Assembly: GCA_036346395.1 (NCBI GenBank)
Contig: CM070609.1
Span: 49,920,777-49,984,776, forward strand
Source: Hsuehochloa calcarea
Taxonomy: Eukaryota > Streptophyta > Magnoliopsida > Poales > Poaceae
Reading direction: 5' to 3'
Length of the DNA stretch: 64,000 nt
Part shown: in pieces, positions 1 through 10,654 of the stretch
Numbering within the stretch: position 1 is the first letter of the stretch
How the letters are laid out: each line of letters starts with the position of its first letter
Made by a program: the position numbers and the translations under genes
Notes under the pieces: model-generated
The model's input: the letters and a program-made list of their open reading frames with translations, nothing else
What the model was told of the DNA's origin: nothing
Database searches by the model: none

Positions 1-779
1 CCCTAGAAGCTAGACCTTGCTCGTTCGTGCCCCTAGGGGCTGGAGCTACTTAATCCATGCCCCAAGGACACGATGCTGACGAGTGGAGTGCCCCTGGGGC
101 ACGGTATTACAATACCAAGTGCCCCCGGGTCGCTGTCTTGTCCCCACCGAGCGCGCTCCCATGCGGGATTCCCTCTGGGGATCAAAATCCCGGTTGGTAA
201 TCGTCGGTAACCAGATTTACCGGTGGGGACTGGGTGAACAGTAATCGTCAAAAAAATTCAAATTCAAATTTGGATTTTTGACTGCGTAATGCACTTCCTA
301 AGTTGGTTTAGGCCTTGTTTTTGTGCTAGATTACGTATTGTATGAGCTAAATATGCTTGAATTAGTTTTTAGTAGATGTTTCTTTGTTGTCGATGATTCA
401 TCTCTTAAGGATATTTTCTAGAGAATCAAACTCTAGTATGTTACCTGTAGTAGATGGTAAGAAAAGATATACCTTTGCAGTATCTGGTATCCATCACCAA
501 CTTGTCTCCCCATTTGGGAAGGTATATATCACCACTTATCATATTCAGGGCTATAAGTTTCACCGTATTAGTACAGCCTAGTCTCTGTCTATAACTCTCA
601 TCAATATTGAAAGAGTTATAGTTAGCATTAGACTTGTCATATTCAAGTTGAAATAGAATACAAACAATGTGTTAGTCTCGTGAAGTTACTTATGATAGAA
701 TAACAACCTAGTATAAACAACTACTAGATGTTTCTCTGGTCAATCAATGGATGATCAATCCAAGAGAAGCAACTAGTTA
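1..779. other. Unassigned flank; GC-rich start, then AT-rich
   Basis: No gene recognised. Positions 1-240 carry loosely repeated blocks built on cccctagggg/gcccctggggc, each about 30 bp. An open frame of 72 codons on the minus strand (251-33) has a low-complexity, Gly/Pro/Arg-rich translation that I cannot assign; it could come from the leader of a transposable element. Positions 270-779 are AT-rich with no supported coding, RNA or mobile-element signature. Confidence 0.3.
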
Positions 780-1110
780 ATTTAGTCTTAGTTAATTATT
801 CGTTATTAATTAGTCACTCTTAATTCAATCCTAATTAATTAGTTGTACTTGATTTAGTCATAGTTAATTAGTCGTAAATAATTTAGTCATAGTTAATAGT
901 CGTATTTAATTTAGTCACATTTAATTAGTTGTATTTAATTTACATGTGATTATGTAGTTGTAATTAATTACTCGTAATTAATTTAGTGGTAATTAATTAG
1001 CCATAATTAATTTAGTGGCAATTAATTTATCGTAATTAACTAGTCTTAATTAATTAGTCATAATTAATTTAGTTATAGCTAATTAGTTATAATTAATTTA
1101 GTCATAATTA
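780..1110. repeat. AT-rich degenerate tandem array
   Basis: About 330 bp made almost entirely of variants of TTAATTAGTCGTAATTAA and TTTAGTCATAATTAA. The period is irregular, roughly 11-24 bp. It lies just upstream of the PMD pseudogene. It looks like an AT-rich microsatellite-like array; no function can be read from it. Confidence 0.8.
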
Positions 1111-1129
1111 ATTTGCGTCTTTCTATTTG

Positions 1130-1342
1130 TTCTGAACTAACTCGACATTTCATCTCTTGCAAGACATGCCTCTTCTGGAGCTACTCGAAGTCTCAAACCA
1201 TTCGACGACGAACATCACCAGAGCAAGTTGTTGACCACCAGAGACGGGGATGGTCCTCCACCCATCGTGCTTAGGTCTGAGAAGCATTACGAGAACCTTG
1301 ACCCACGCTACGTCCCAATCCCTCTTGACACGGGCTTGTTGC
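1130..1342 (+). pseudogene. Plant mobile domain (MAIN-like) gene, fragment 1
   Basis: One frame reads a stretch rich in TTRDGDGPPP, LRSEKHYENLDPRY and LDTGLL. This resembles the N-terminal side of the plant mobile domain (PMD, aminotransferase-like) found in MAIN/MAIL proteins and in many transposon-linked relatives. An upstream stop and frame change show it is already degraded. It is cut at 1342 by the CACTA element. If that element and one copy of its 3-bp duplication are removed, the frame continues directly into the next fragment (GLL then PFARM). PMD proteins act in the nucleus in silencing or genome-stability pathways, but this copy is surely non-functional. I cannot tell whether it is a host-gene relic or a TE-borne PMD gene. 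Confidence 0.65.
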
Positions 1343-3121
1343 CGCTACTACAAAAAGGCTAATACTGGATGCCTCATCACAGATGGTTGACTAAAACCAT
1401 CTGTATTAAATACTATCACAAATGGTTTTGGTTTAGCGATTGTCCATGTTACTGGCTGCACTAAAAAACGTCTGTGAAGAAGTAATTTCACAGACGGTTC
1501 GTGTTGAAAACAATTTGTGAAGTATCACAAACGGTTTTCAACACGAACCGTCTGTGACTTCCCGTCTTCATCACAAACGGTTTGTATTAAAAACCGTCTG
1601 TGATAAGTATTTTTTATTTTACCATGTCTTGAAATAACAATTCTCTGCCGCGCCCCTACTGTGGCACCCAATTTTTTGCCTCGGTAGGGTTTGGCAGGGT
1701 GACGGCTTGCCGCGGCAGGGCTTGGCAAGGGCACAACATAGGATTGGCTGCCCAAACCCTATCGTGGCACCCAATCCTCTGTCGCAGTAGGGTTGGCAGG
1801 GCGACGTGGCAGCGGCGCGGCAGAGGATGGGATGCAATAGCAGGGGCGCAACATAGGATTGGCTGCCCAAACCCTACCGCGGTACCCAATCCTCTTCTGT
1901 AGTAGGATTTGGCAGGATGACGGCTTGCCACGACAGAGCGTGACATAGGATGAGGTGCCACGGTAGGGGTGCGGCATAGGATGGGGTGCCACGGCAGGGG
2001 CGTAACAAAGGATGAGGTGCCATGACAGGGGTGCGGAATAGGATTGCCTGCCCAAACCCTACCGCGGCAGAGGATTGGGTTCCAAAGCAAGGGCGCGACA
2101 GAGGATTGTTTGCCACGACAGGGGTGTGACAGAGGATTGACATTTCAAGTCATGGTAAAACCAAAGACAGATTTTGTGTGAAATCGTCTGTGAAGTATTA
2201 CGATCATCACAGACGGTTTTTGTATGAAACCGTATGTGATTCGCAACGCGGGAGGGTGAAAAAATTTGAACGCGTACGCGGGAGGCAAAATATTTTAGTG
2301 CTGTCCTTATATATTATAGCCACTCCAACTTTATCTTCCATCAGTCTCTCCCTCTCCCCTCCCCACGCTGAGCTCCAGCGACCACCCTCGATTCCCTGTT
2401 GCGGTTCGGCGAGGAGACACAGCCGACAACGACGAGGAGGAGGGATGCGGAGGAGCTCCTTGTCTGCCACAAGAGGTAGACTGCCAGAAGGTACGTGTAC
2501 ATCCCCAAAATATACACAATTTGTTGGCTGTTTGTTGTAAGAAAATGATCTTAATTTTGTATTACCTAAGGTTGAGCACGGCCAAAGGTTTTCAATCATC
2601 TCTCCTTGCTGACGAGTTTGAGTCGAACTCGGACGACATGCAAGAAAAACTTGTGATATGCTAGTGAGGTACAAAGAGGAGCTCACAGGACCAATCCAAG
2701 AAGTCGATGAGTTCTTTAGGAGTTTGAAGGCACAAATGGTTTCTAGCTAGTTTAACTTTGTAATTTTATTCTTTTTTCCCATTCAGAGGAGACGTTGTGA
2801 AATCTTTTGGTTTCCCTTTCCTATAATGTGTTTGCCATTAGAATTTTAATTGGATTTTAGTTGTCTTGCTAGAGATTGAATATGGGAACTACTGTCCAGT
2901 AATTGATTGGTTTAGCTCAAAATATGATTTTTTTTTTCAATAGAGAAAACTATCATAGACGGTTTTGAACAAGAACTGTCTGTGATAGCTTTTTTCACAA
3001 ACGGTTAAAAAACCATCTACGATGATCTCAAGTTATTACTGACCCATAAACTCAGACAGCTCACGAAACCGTTTGTGATGACATTTTTGAACCGTTTGTA
3101 AAGTCCTTTTCTGTAGTCGTG
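1343..3121. mobile_element. Non-autonomous CACTA (En/Spm-like) transposon
   Basis: The left end reads CGCTACTACAAAAAGG and the right end is the inverse of CACGACTACAGAAAAGG, matching CACTA termini with slight decay of the outermost bases. A perfect 3-bp target duplication TGC flanks it (1340-1342 and 3122-3124), the length expected for this superfamily. Sub-terminal repeats around CACAGACGGTT and its complement occur in both orientations near both ends (about 1375-1610 and 2170-2240, 2945-3100). No transposase ORF is present, so it would need an autonomous partner. Inside are a minisatellite-like array and a CT-rich segment (2330-2480) that may be captured sequence. It sits in the PMD pseudogene. 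Confidence 0.9.
1640..2140. repeat. GC-rich minisatellite inside the CACTA element
   Basis: The sequence is built from repeated variants of ggattggctgcccaaacc, gcggcagaggattggg and gggtgccacggcagggg. The phrase around ataggattg-ctgcccaaaccctac recurs near 1735, 1850 and 2035. Several overlapping long minus-strand frames here are by-products of the repeat, not genes. Confidence 0.75.
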
Positions 3122-3247
3122 TGCCCTTTGCGAGGATGCTCCAGGTCGGATGCTACTTCACCCTGCATGGGAGTCTCATGTCGACACTTGTTGACAGATG
3201 GAGACCCGAGACGCACACGTTCCAATTTCGGTGGGGAGAGATGACAT
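3122..3247 (+). pseudogene. Plant mobile domain gene, fragment 2
   Basis: This is the direct continuation of fragment 1. The translation PFARMLQVGCYFTLHG, then STLVDRWRPETHTFQ and FRWGEMT, is the conserved core of plant mobile domains: RW-PETHTF followed by GEMT before the T-LQDVSFLTGLP motif. Fragment 2 is flanked on the left by the CACTA duplication TGC and ends where an Angela-like LTR begins at 3248. The continuity on both sides shows that the two elements entered a once-contiguous exon. The copy is dead because of these insertions and further lesions downstream. Confidence 0.75.
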
Positions 3248-4020
3248 TGTTGGTGATACGCCCTAGAGGCAATCATAGAGATGATTGTATCACATCTATG
3301 TTTATGTGTTATTGAATAAGTGTTGTTTTGTTCCTTGAATGAATCATCAGTTATGAAGATTGACAAGTATGTGACTTGTTGGTGAAGCTCTTTTAACTTA
3401 TGATGATGTCATTCTAAAAGTATCCCTGGTCAAATGTCACTGGTCGGAACACTAATGACTCTATCGACCATTATATTTATTGATTGATGACTATGTTTCA
3501 CCGGTCATGGATATAGGGATATCGAATCAATAATGTGAACACATGTTAGAGAACATGGGGTTGGATTGACGCGCCTTGAGACACTATTGAGATTGTTATG
3601 ATTCTATGTGTCGTCAGTTGGTCTCAAGCAATGATGATGTATAATCCTTAAACCTGAGATCAGCATGATTTCCTACATGTGTAATAGTACGCGTATGGGT
3701 TACCGAACACTACTTGGAACTGGGTAGTTATAAAGGTAGCTTTCGAGTATGCTATGAAACATGTGGAGTAATGTGACCGGTCGGATATGAGATGTGCCCC
3801 TTCTAACATAACAAGATAGATATCTCCGGGCCCCTCAATGCGGTCGGATAAAGAAAGTGCATGGCCATGCCACTGGTTGTCGAAGAGTTTGACCACATGA
3901 AGTTATCTGTCACTTGATCGAGAAAGTATTGAACATGAAAAATTATCTGACATGGAGTTCAACTAGACGCCGTGAGGCAAAGGGAAAATACACAAGCAGG
4001 TCGTTCAGTTCGACCAGATA

Positions 4021-4330
4021 CGAACTGGTCGTATGGAGATACGAGTTGGTCGTAGACTAGTTGAACATAGTAACAAACTGGTTGTATGGAGATACAAGCT
4101 GGTCGTAGACTGGTCGAACACAGTCACGAAATGGTCGTATGGATATACGAGCTGGTCGTAGAGTGGTCGAACATAATCATTAACTGGTTGTGAGGAGTTA
4201 CAAACTTGTCGTAATTAAGTATTAACTGGTATAAGGAGTTACGAACTGATCGTAACTAAATACGGACTGGTTGTGACTAGATACGAGCTAGTCATTAGTG
4301 ATAAGGACTTGGTCGTAGATCATATTGCAT
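4021..4330. repeat. 53-bp tandem repeat in the solo LTR
   Basis: Units begin near 4021, 4074, 4127 and 4180 and decay towards 4330. Each contains the words aactggtcgta, ggagatacgagctggtcgta and gactggtcgaacatagt. The repeated core CTGGTCGTA recurs more than ten times. It lies about 200 bp upstream of the LTR TATA box, where LTR enhancer repeats are often found; an enhancer role is inference only. Confidence 0.8.
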
Positions 4331-4532
4331 CAAGGTTCGTCCGATATAGTCTATGTGTGTTCGGGAATTGTTATGTCCTGCTAGGTACCGCTAATGACTC
4401 GTGGTCGGAAAAGAGTTTCTGAGTCACAACCAATTACGCAATGAACCTACAGGGTACACACTTAATGGGTTGGAACAAACCCGTAAGGATACGATTCGTC
4501 AAACTTGTCCGGATAGGATTCGTCATGAGCAC

Positions 4533-4540
4533 TATATAAG
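4533..4540 (+). promoter_or_regulatory. TATA box of the Angela-like LTR
   Basis: The sequence CACTATATAAGGAGATG is a good plant TATA context. It is placed about 530 bp before the LTR end, as expected for a copia LTR promoter. Confidence 0.6.
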
Positions 4541-5068
4541 GAGATGCTTAAGGCTGTTCGGGGTGCGCGACAAGTTAGATGAGATTAACGTAACAGACGA
4601 GACACACGAAAATCGTGAGTTGAGTTGCTCCTCCAAAACCCTAGCCGCCATCTTCTTGAGAGAACCTTCCCATACGATTTGATGCTAGCACACTGGCGTA
4701 CGACGTTCCTGCCCTGGACGTGTGGATACCGTAGAGGCGCAACGCTACTACTGTTGTGGTTGTGATTAAGGACGATCTGTGATCTTCACAAGGAGCTACA
4801 AAGGTTGCTGGAGGAGATGATCAACTACGACTACTGCATCGAAATACTCGACGTAGGACGATCGACTATGAGGACTATTGACTACAAGGACGATCGACTA
4901 CGACCACTTCATCTACGCGTTCTTCGTTGGACCAGGCTGCTCCAACCCTTCTTTCGCCGCACTGCGCATCTGGTGGTAATGATCTATAATCTCTTGCTTG
5001 CATGATATCCTAGTTTGCATGGTAGATTTTTGAATTGTCAGCTAGCGTAGCCTACCTGTATCCTAACA

Positions 5069-5700
5069 GATGGTCACTCCAAGATGTCTCCTTCTTGACC
5101 GGCCTGCCGATCACGGGAGACACACTTGTTCCACCTCGTCCGCTGGCGGATTGGAAGGTCCGCTTGGTGCAGTGCACCTGTACGCCGAGTTCCACGACCC
5201 CATAGACGGGCCCACTATAGGCACTCGGTGAATTGCTGCTAAGTTACGCTGGGCTAGAGACAGATCGGCGAGGTGCTACCCCATGTTCCACAATGAGTTT
5301 GAGTCATTGCACGATGACATCATCATTTCGTCTCTATGGAGCCCACATTTCGTGCACACAGTAGCGCTGCACAGACTGTCCATGCAATGCACATAGGACG
5401 CCGGATTATGGGTGATGACCTGTCACCTTGTGTTTTCCCATATAGTGGAGCCTTACGTGAAATCGAGGACGGGCCGACATTCTGAGGACTGGTAGGCAGT
5501 CCAGCATCAATGGACTATGGCTTGGACGGAGTTGGTGCACATTGAAGTTCTACATGAGCAGCGATCGTACGACGTTCGGACTGATCGTGAGTACATCGAG
5601 TGGTACGTACCATGGTTGCGTACCAGACTCACTCATCCTACGCCAGAGCGTTTGGAGTAGGTCACGTACGAGGATAGGCTTCATCACTCACTCGATCGAC
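5069..5700 (+). pseudogene. Plant mobile domain gene, fragment 3
   Basis: Right after the solo LTR the frame resumes with DVSFLTGLPITGDTLV, the most conserved PMD motif. Further recognisable blocks, in shifting frames, include AKLRWARDR, an LWVMTCHLVF segment matching the usual ALW-T-CPLVFD block, and REYIEWYVPWLRTR near the C-terminal end of the domain. Stops and frameshifts are frequent (for example stops at about 5200 and 5395), and a middle part of the domain seems shortened. Downstream at about 6078 a GAG-GTAAGT could be an old splice donor. This is a pseudogene; whether it was a host MAIL gene or a TE passenger cannot be settled here. Confidence 0.75.
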
Positions 5701-6689
5701 ACAACGCTTTGTGGTGTGACGACACTGTAAAATACTCACAACTTATGCTCGCTTCATTTATGATATTTTTATTGTTTGGTATTGAACAGTTGTTGTCTGT
5801 CACTTCAATTCGACTGGATCCAGTGGATCTCACACGCATCGTATTCTGCCATCCGCAGCCTAGATCACACCATTCTGGGGGCTTCTCGAGACTTTCAAGT
5901 CCATCATGGTGGAGTACAAGCAAATAATCAAGAACATGAGCTGTGGTCGGTCGAGAGACAACGTCCTTTAGGCTGCACACCGAGTGGGCCAACCGTGCTC
6001 ACCTGCTAGGTCAGCATGGCCTAGTGAGATGAGCGGGCATCTTAGCGCTCCTCGTCGGTCATCCGCACTGCAGATCTGAGAGGTAAGTTATGTTCTATTT
6101 ACGTCTTGATTATTTATTATGCTTTAGGTTGTGCGAAAAGCATGCTATCTTCCATCCGCACGTCCGTCGGGATGCATCACTTCTGCGATCAACGTTCGCT
6201 CTGCCTACTAGACTAGTGGTTGTCCAAGCGCTCCCCGTCGGTCATCCGCACTACACATCGGGGAGGTACGTGATGTCCAGCTTAAGTCATGATTATTGAT
6301 TTCTCCTAACATCAATCCATCTTGCGCCTTGATTGAGCGCACGGTGACGCACAAATCAACTGATGGAGGACAACAAATCAACCGATGAGGAGGTGGCCAT
6401 CCCAGCTATTGTCAGGGAGTACACGGCTCCAGGATTTTGAGCATACCACCCAAGGCGCCCACCCCTGGTCTATGCTCAACGCAACCTTGACCTGTACAGA
6501 GTATCGTACCAAGGTTCTCCATCTCACTAGGGGTCGTTGGTACATTGTACGGTCAACGCCAGAGCTCCTCCGCACCGAGGGTCGTTCATACATCGTACCT
6601 GGGGGTCGTGCCTCCGGGGGTGGATTTCTTGATTCGTTCATTACATATATTATGATAGGTGGTAGCCAATTTGACATGACTCAGCTGGA
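5701..6689. other. Unassigned stretch with a diverged duplication
   Basis: No recognised gene. Two diverged copies of a segment of about 70 bp lie at 6044-6114 and 6226-6302, each containing cgtcggtcatccgcact followed by a GGTAAGT- or GGTACGT-like word, so they might be duplicated exon ends of the PMD pseudogene. A 148-codon plus-strand frame (6385-6831) has no family signature that I recognise, and its 3' part overlaps the LINE on the other strand, so I do not call it a gene. Confidence 0.35.
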
Positions 6690-7696
6690 CAATATTGATG
6701 TTAGGCGATCATACAAGAGTAGCCAAGCAAAGAATTTTAGTTTCATCACACACACACTTACTTTTCCATATCCAGGCAAATGGTTGTGGCTGCTGGAGTG
6801 TGCTGAAAATCAATTTGTAATTTCTTTGTGATGAATATTGCCCTATCCCCCATATGTTACTCCAAATATCTTTTTGCTCATTGTTGTCATGGATTTGATC
6901 AAGTAGACTTTGCAAACCTGTGAGCTCAGTAAAAGCTTGTGATGAAAGAGGCGAATGAAATAATTCACATCTGTCTGTAAAACAAAGTCCCTTATAGAGA
7001 TATCTTTATGCTTTACAAAGGAGTTCAATATAGGGAAAAGCTGCGAGAGGTAGTGTCCATTACAATCATGCCCAAAAAGAGCAGTATCCCCCGCGCCAGC
7101 CTGACAGGAAGCTATACCTCGGTAGGTATCACTAAGTCTAAGAATGCATGTCCACCAAAATGATCCCATTTCCTTTTCTGCATGAGGGGCAGAGTGCTTG
7201 TAGACTTGTAGTATTTGTTCCATATGATATTGATCCATGGCACATCTTGTTTGTTGTAGAACATATGAAGATGTTTCAAAAGTAAGGCTTCATTCTGAAT
7301 TCTCAGATTAATAACACCTAATCCTCCCTTGTTTTTTGGGCTTGCATACCATGTCCCATGTAGCTAATGAGTTCTTTCTTGTATTTAGATCTAACCCTAT
7401 CCAAAGACAGTGCTGACGAGGACGATCTATTGCCTCAATGAGTCCAGCTGGTAATTTGAGTATGCACATACAGTAAGCTGGAAGGGAGGATGAAACTGAA
7501 TTACCCAAAGTGAGGTTTCCTCCATAGGAAAGAAATAGATAGCATGCAACGAGCCTCCTTTCAATTCGATCCATTAGTGGTGCAAAATCATTGAATCTCG
7601 GCTTGGTTGTGCCTGATGGAAGACCTAGATAAGTAAAGGGCAAAGTGCCCAGTTGACAACCAAAAACAGTAGCTAGACATTGTGCTCGGTCATTAC
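6690..7696 (-). pseudogene. L1-type LINE ORF2, C-terminal fragment
   Basis: Read on the minus strand this is the 3' part of a plant L1 ORF2. It has the RT connection segment FGCQLGTLPFTYLGLPSG, a thumb region with RLVACYLFLSYGG, the LINE-typical PRQHCLWIG and the C-terminal region with KDIWSNIWG and PFAWIWKSKC preceding a zf-RVT-like domain. It contains several stops and frameshifts. At 7696 it is cut by a copia element with perfect ATTAC duplication, and it continues at 12727. Similarity is lost near 6690 (after a LLLYDRL-like block), and no poly(A) tract was found there, so the 3' end is probably deleted. Confidence 0.85.
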
Positions 7697-7818
7697 TCTA
7701 GATTTATCGGGAATAATGTGTGTTTCCCGTAGGATCCTCACACCTTTATTTATAGCCACAAATTAGAGTCCGACTCTTATACAACTTGTTATTTGGTTCT
7801 AACACGAACTCTCCAACA
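7697..7818 (-). repeat. 3' LTR of copia-1
   Basis: The 122-bp LTR is near-identical in outline to 12607-12726. It keeps a plausible TATA motif on the minus strand (GGCTATAAATAAAGG, around 7745-7760), which is altered in the other copy. The first bases read TC instead of TG. Confidence 0.9.
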
Positions 7819-7830
7819 CTCCCCCTCAAG
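7819..7830 (-). promoter_or_regulatory. Polypurine tract of copia-1
   Basis: CTTGAGGGGGAG on the minus strand directly abuts the 3' LTR, as needed for plus-strand priming. Confidence 0.85.
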
Positions 7831-8467
7831 ATGGGCCAAAGATATCAATCATGCCTATCTTGTTACATATTGTAACACCCTCACTAGAACCTAACCCTTT
7901 AGTAAAACAGTCAGTCAACTGTTCACCAGACTTGACATATTCCAACTTCAATATTCTGTCATCGAGCTTTTCCTTGATAAAAAACCTATCAATCTCAACA
8001 TGCTTGGTAAGATCATGCTGAACTAGGTTGTTAGCAATGTTAATTGCAGATTTATTGTCACAATACAACACCAAGAGATTATTCCTCCATATTCGAAGCT
8101 CGAACAATAAACCCTTCATCCATATCATTTCACTCACAATCAACGTCATTGCTCTATACTCTGCCTCTACAGTAGATTGAGCCACAACCTTCTACTTTTT
8201 GCTTCTCCATGACACAAGGTTACCTCCCACAAAAATACAATATCCAGGGGTAGACCTCCTGTTATCCACACTACTTGCCCAATCTGCATCGTAATACCCT
8301 TCCACATTCAGATGTTGATTCTTTCTGAACCAAAGGCTTTTCCCAGGGCTACTTTTCAAATACCGTGTGATTCGATAAACAACATCCATGTGTCCTATTT
8401 TGGAATCATGAATATATCGACTAACCATACTCACTGCATATGAAATATCAGGTCTTGTATGACACAA
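7826..8467 (-). pseudogene. copia-1 RNase H domain
   Basis: In one frame apart from a single stop near 8190, the minus strand gives TRPDISYAVSMVSRY, YYDADWASSVDNRRST, LVSWRSKK, STVEAEYRAMT, LYCDNKSAINIANN, TKHVEIDRFFIKEK and LTDCFTKGLG. These are the successive conserved blocks of the copia RT tail and RNase H, with the catalytic Asp (DADW), Glu (EAEYRA) and Asp (CDNKSA) visible. The domain degrades the RNA strand of the hybrid during reverse transcription. It reads to the last codons of pol (MIDIFGPS) just before the purine tract. Confidence 0.9.
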
Positions 8468-9589
8468 ATAAATGAGCGCCCAACAAGCCTTTCATAAGCT
8501 TTCTTATCAACTGGATCTCCCGACTCAGCACATAGCTTGTTATTCCTATCATTAGGTGAAGCAATAGGGCGACACCCAAGCATATTTGTTTCTGCCAACA
8601 TATCAAGGACATACTTTCTTTAGGAGAGAACTATACCATTCGAAGAACGTGCAATCTCAATCCAAAAAAAGTATCGAAGAGGTCCAAGATCCTTCACTTC
8701 AAATGTCTCTCCCAGTTTTTTCTTCAAGGACTTAATTTCCTCAACATCACCTCCAGTAATCTCAATATCATCAACATAGACTACCAATATGGTGATATGT
8801 GATCCTTTATGCCTATAAAACATAGTTTGATCTCCATTGCACTGAGAATAACCCATACTACAAACTGCACGCCTGAATCTATCAAGCCACGCCCTCGGAG
8901 ACTGCTTCAGACCATATAAAGATTTCTTGAGTTTACATACCTTCCTCTCACCACTGTTTCAAAGCCTAGAGGTATTTCCATGTATACCTCCTCTTGTAAA
9001 TCACCATGTAGAAAAGCATTCTTCACATCCAACTGATGTAGGGGCCATCCGAAGTTAATTGCACAGGAGATCAATGTTCTTACTTTGCTCATCTTCACCA
9101 CTGGTGCAATGGTCTCATCATAGTCTATCCCATATGTTTAACTATAACCTTTTGCAACCAACTGTGCCTTGTATATCTCTATCTTGCCTTCAGGAGTTTC
9201 CTTAATTGTAAACACCCATTTGCATCATACTTCCCTTTTCTTGCTGGAATTGGAACAAGATTCCATGTCTTGTTCTTCTGAAGTGCACTAAGTTCCTCCT
9301 TCATGGCACCCTCCCACTTAGGATCCTGTTTAGCAGCTCGCCAATCCTTTGGAACATGCACTGTCTGAAGAGATGCAATGAATACTTTGTATGCAGGTGA
9401 GGTATGGGAATATGACATGAAATTTGCAATGTCATGCTCAAAGCTATACCAGTCTGGAGGCTTTCTTGCATTAGCTCTAGTTTCCCTACGTTGTGCAAGA
9501 GGTAACTCTAGATAGGAGTGATTAGAATGAACATCACCACTCTCCCCAAGGAGACATGAGGAGGGATTTGGAACTGGATCAACTGGCAA
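8468..9589 (-). pseudogene. copia-1 reverse transcriptase domain
   Basis: The minus strand shows, in shifted frames, the block EGAMKEELSALQKNKTWNLVP at the start of the copia RT domain, LHQLDVKNAFLHGDL with the first catalytic Asp, YMEIPLGFE, and LVVYVDDIEITGG with the YVDD active site near 8770, followed by FEVKDLGPLRYF. Stops and frameshifts separate these blocks (for example at about 9105 and 8860). The enzyme copies element RNA into DNA. It lies between the integrase (right) and RNase H (left), as in Ty1-copia pol. Non-functional as read. Confidence 0.88.
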
Positions 9590-9639
9590 GGCTGGCTGTT
9601 CAGAAGGCTATTCAGGCTGTGGCAATGCCGGTTGTTCAG

Positions 9640-10600
9640 AAAGTTCCATCGCTCTCGCCTGCTTGTGGCTCAGGTACTAACTGCTTGTCTCTCATCTTCT
9701 CCACTGTTTCCCAAAGCGTCTTCACTGATACACTTTCAATTATTTTGGGGCTATCACATCTCTCACATATTCCGTTAGGTTCGGTCACGGAATTGTCCCC
9801 ACAATGATTTCTTCTTCTCGTTGACTCTCCTTGTTCTCCCCTCTCGACTGTCACGCTTAGTGATAGGAGAGAACTTAAAAACTGATCAAGAGTACATCCA
9901 CTCGTGTAGTAAGGCTCAAACTCCCAAAATGTCACATCCATACTCACGAACAACTTTTGTTCAACTGGGTTCCAGCATCTATAGCCCTAATGACTTGATG
10001 AATAGCCTATAAAGATACATTTCAATACCTGTGGATCTAGCTTGCCAACCGCTGGTTGGTGATCTTGTACAAAATAGACACAACCAAACACCTTGGGAGG
10101 CACCTTGAACTCTCGCTGACCCAAAAGAAGTTCAGCTGGAGACCTCATCCTAAGTATTCGAGACAGCATGCGATTGATGAGATACACTGCCGTCATTACT
10201 ACCTCGCTCCACAATCCCTTTGGCACATTCATCAGAAACAAGAGTGAACATGCTACCTCCAGCAAATGTTAATTCTTCCTTGCAGTCACTCTATTCTGAG
10301 GTGGGGTTTCTAGACAAGTAGTCCAATGAAGTATCCCCTCTTCTGAGAGATACGCTGCAACTCCTTATTAACATACTTAGTTCCATTTTCTGATCGAAGA
10401 ATCCAAACTTTTGCATCAAACCGAGTAGCAACCATTCCATAGAAGTCATAAAAACATCGAAGGACCCCGCTCTTGTATTTCATCATATAAATCCAAGTTA
10501 TATGAGTATAGCAATCAATAAATGTGACAATACATTTGAATTGGTCAATGATAGAATTGATTGAAAGAAGGTTGACTGGAAAGAAATGAACATGCAAAAC
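9640..10600 (-). pseudogene. copia-1 integrase, internally deleted
   Basis: Recognisable blocks on the minus strand are VTFIDCYTHITWIYMMK, ILRSENGTKYVNKEL, VPKGLWSEVVMTAVYLINR, VPPKVFGCVYF and FVSMDVTFWEFEPYY. Two oddities stand out. The protein passes from the protease-side motif VNLLSINSIIDQFKC straight into VTFIDCY, so the pre-integrase HHCC zinc finger and the first catalytic Asp region seem to be missing. The second catalytic position reads SENG, where SDNG is usual in this family. The insertion enzyme of this copy is therefore dead. A stop-rich linker (about 9640-9950) leads to the RT domain. Confidence 0.8.
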
Positions 10601-10654
10601 GGAGGATAAAGCAATGGATGGTGTGCACTCTACAGATCCTACACCCTGAATAAG

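Larger units (their letters stand above)
3248..5068 (+). mobile_element. Angela-like Ty1-copia solo LTR
   Basis: It starts TGTTGGTGATACGCCCTAG and ends CTACCTGTATCCTAACA, the TG...CA ends of an LTR. The opening (GATACGCCCTAGAGGCAAT) and the promoter-downstream part (GAGTTGAGTTGCTCC then CAAAACCCTAGCCG) resemble Angela/BARE-type LTRs of grasses. A TATA motif sits at about 4533. No internal coding region or second LTR follows, so it is read as a solo LTR left by LTR-LTR recombination. The flanking 5-mers are GACAT and GATGG, too different to call a clean duplication, so the insertion is old. It splits the PMD exon between GEMT and the following VSFLTGLP. Confidence 0.7.

Noticed and set aside
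780..1110. CRISPR-like regularly spaced repeat
   Set aside because: The repeats are AT-rich, irregular and without unique spacers; the window is plant DNA.
1656..2143. Several overlapping 80-144 codon minus-strand frames
   Set aside because: They run through a GC-rich minisatellite in a CACTA element; the translations are repetitive and match no family.
3248..5068. Host intron within the PMD gene
   Set aside because: TG...CA ends, Angela-like opening, TATA box and R-region words fit an LTR; there is no GT...AG boundary at the junctions.
6385..6831. 148-codon plus-strand frame
   Set aside because: No family features, and its 3' third is antisense to the LINE C-terminal region.
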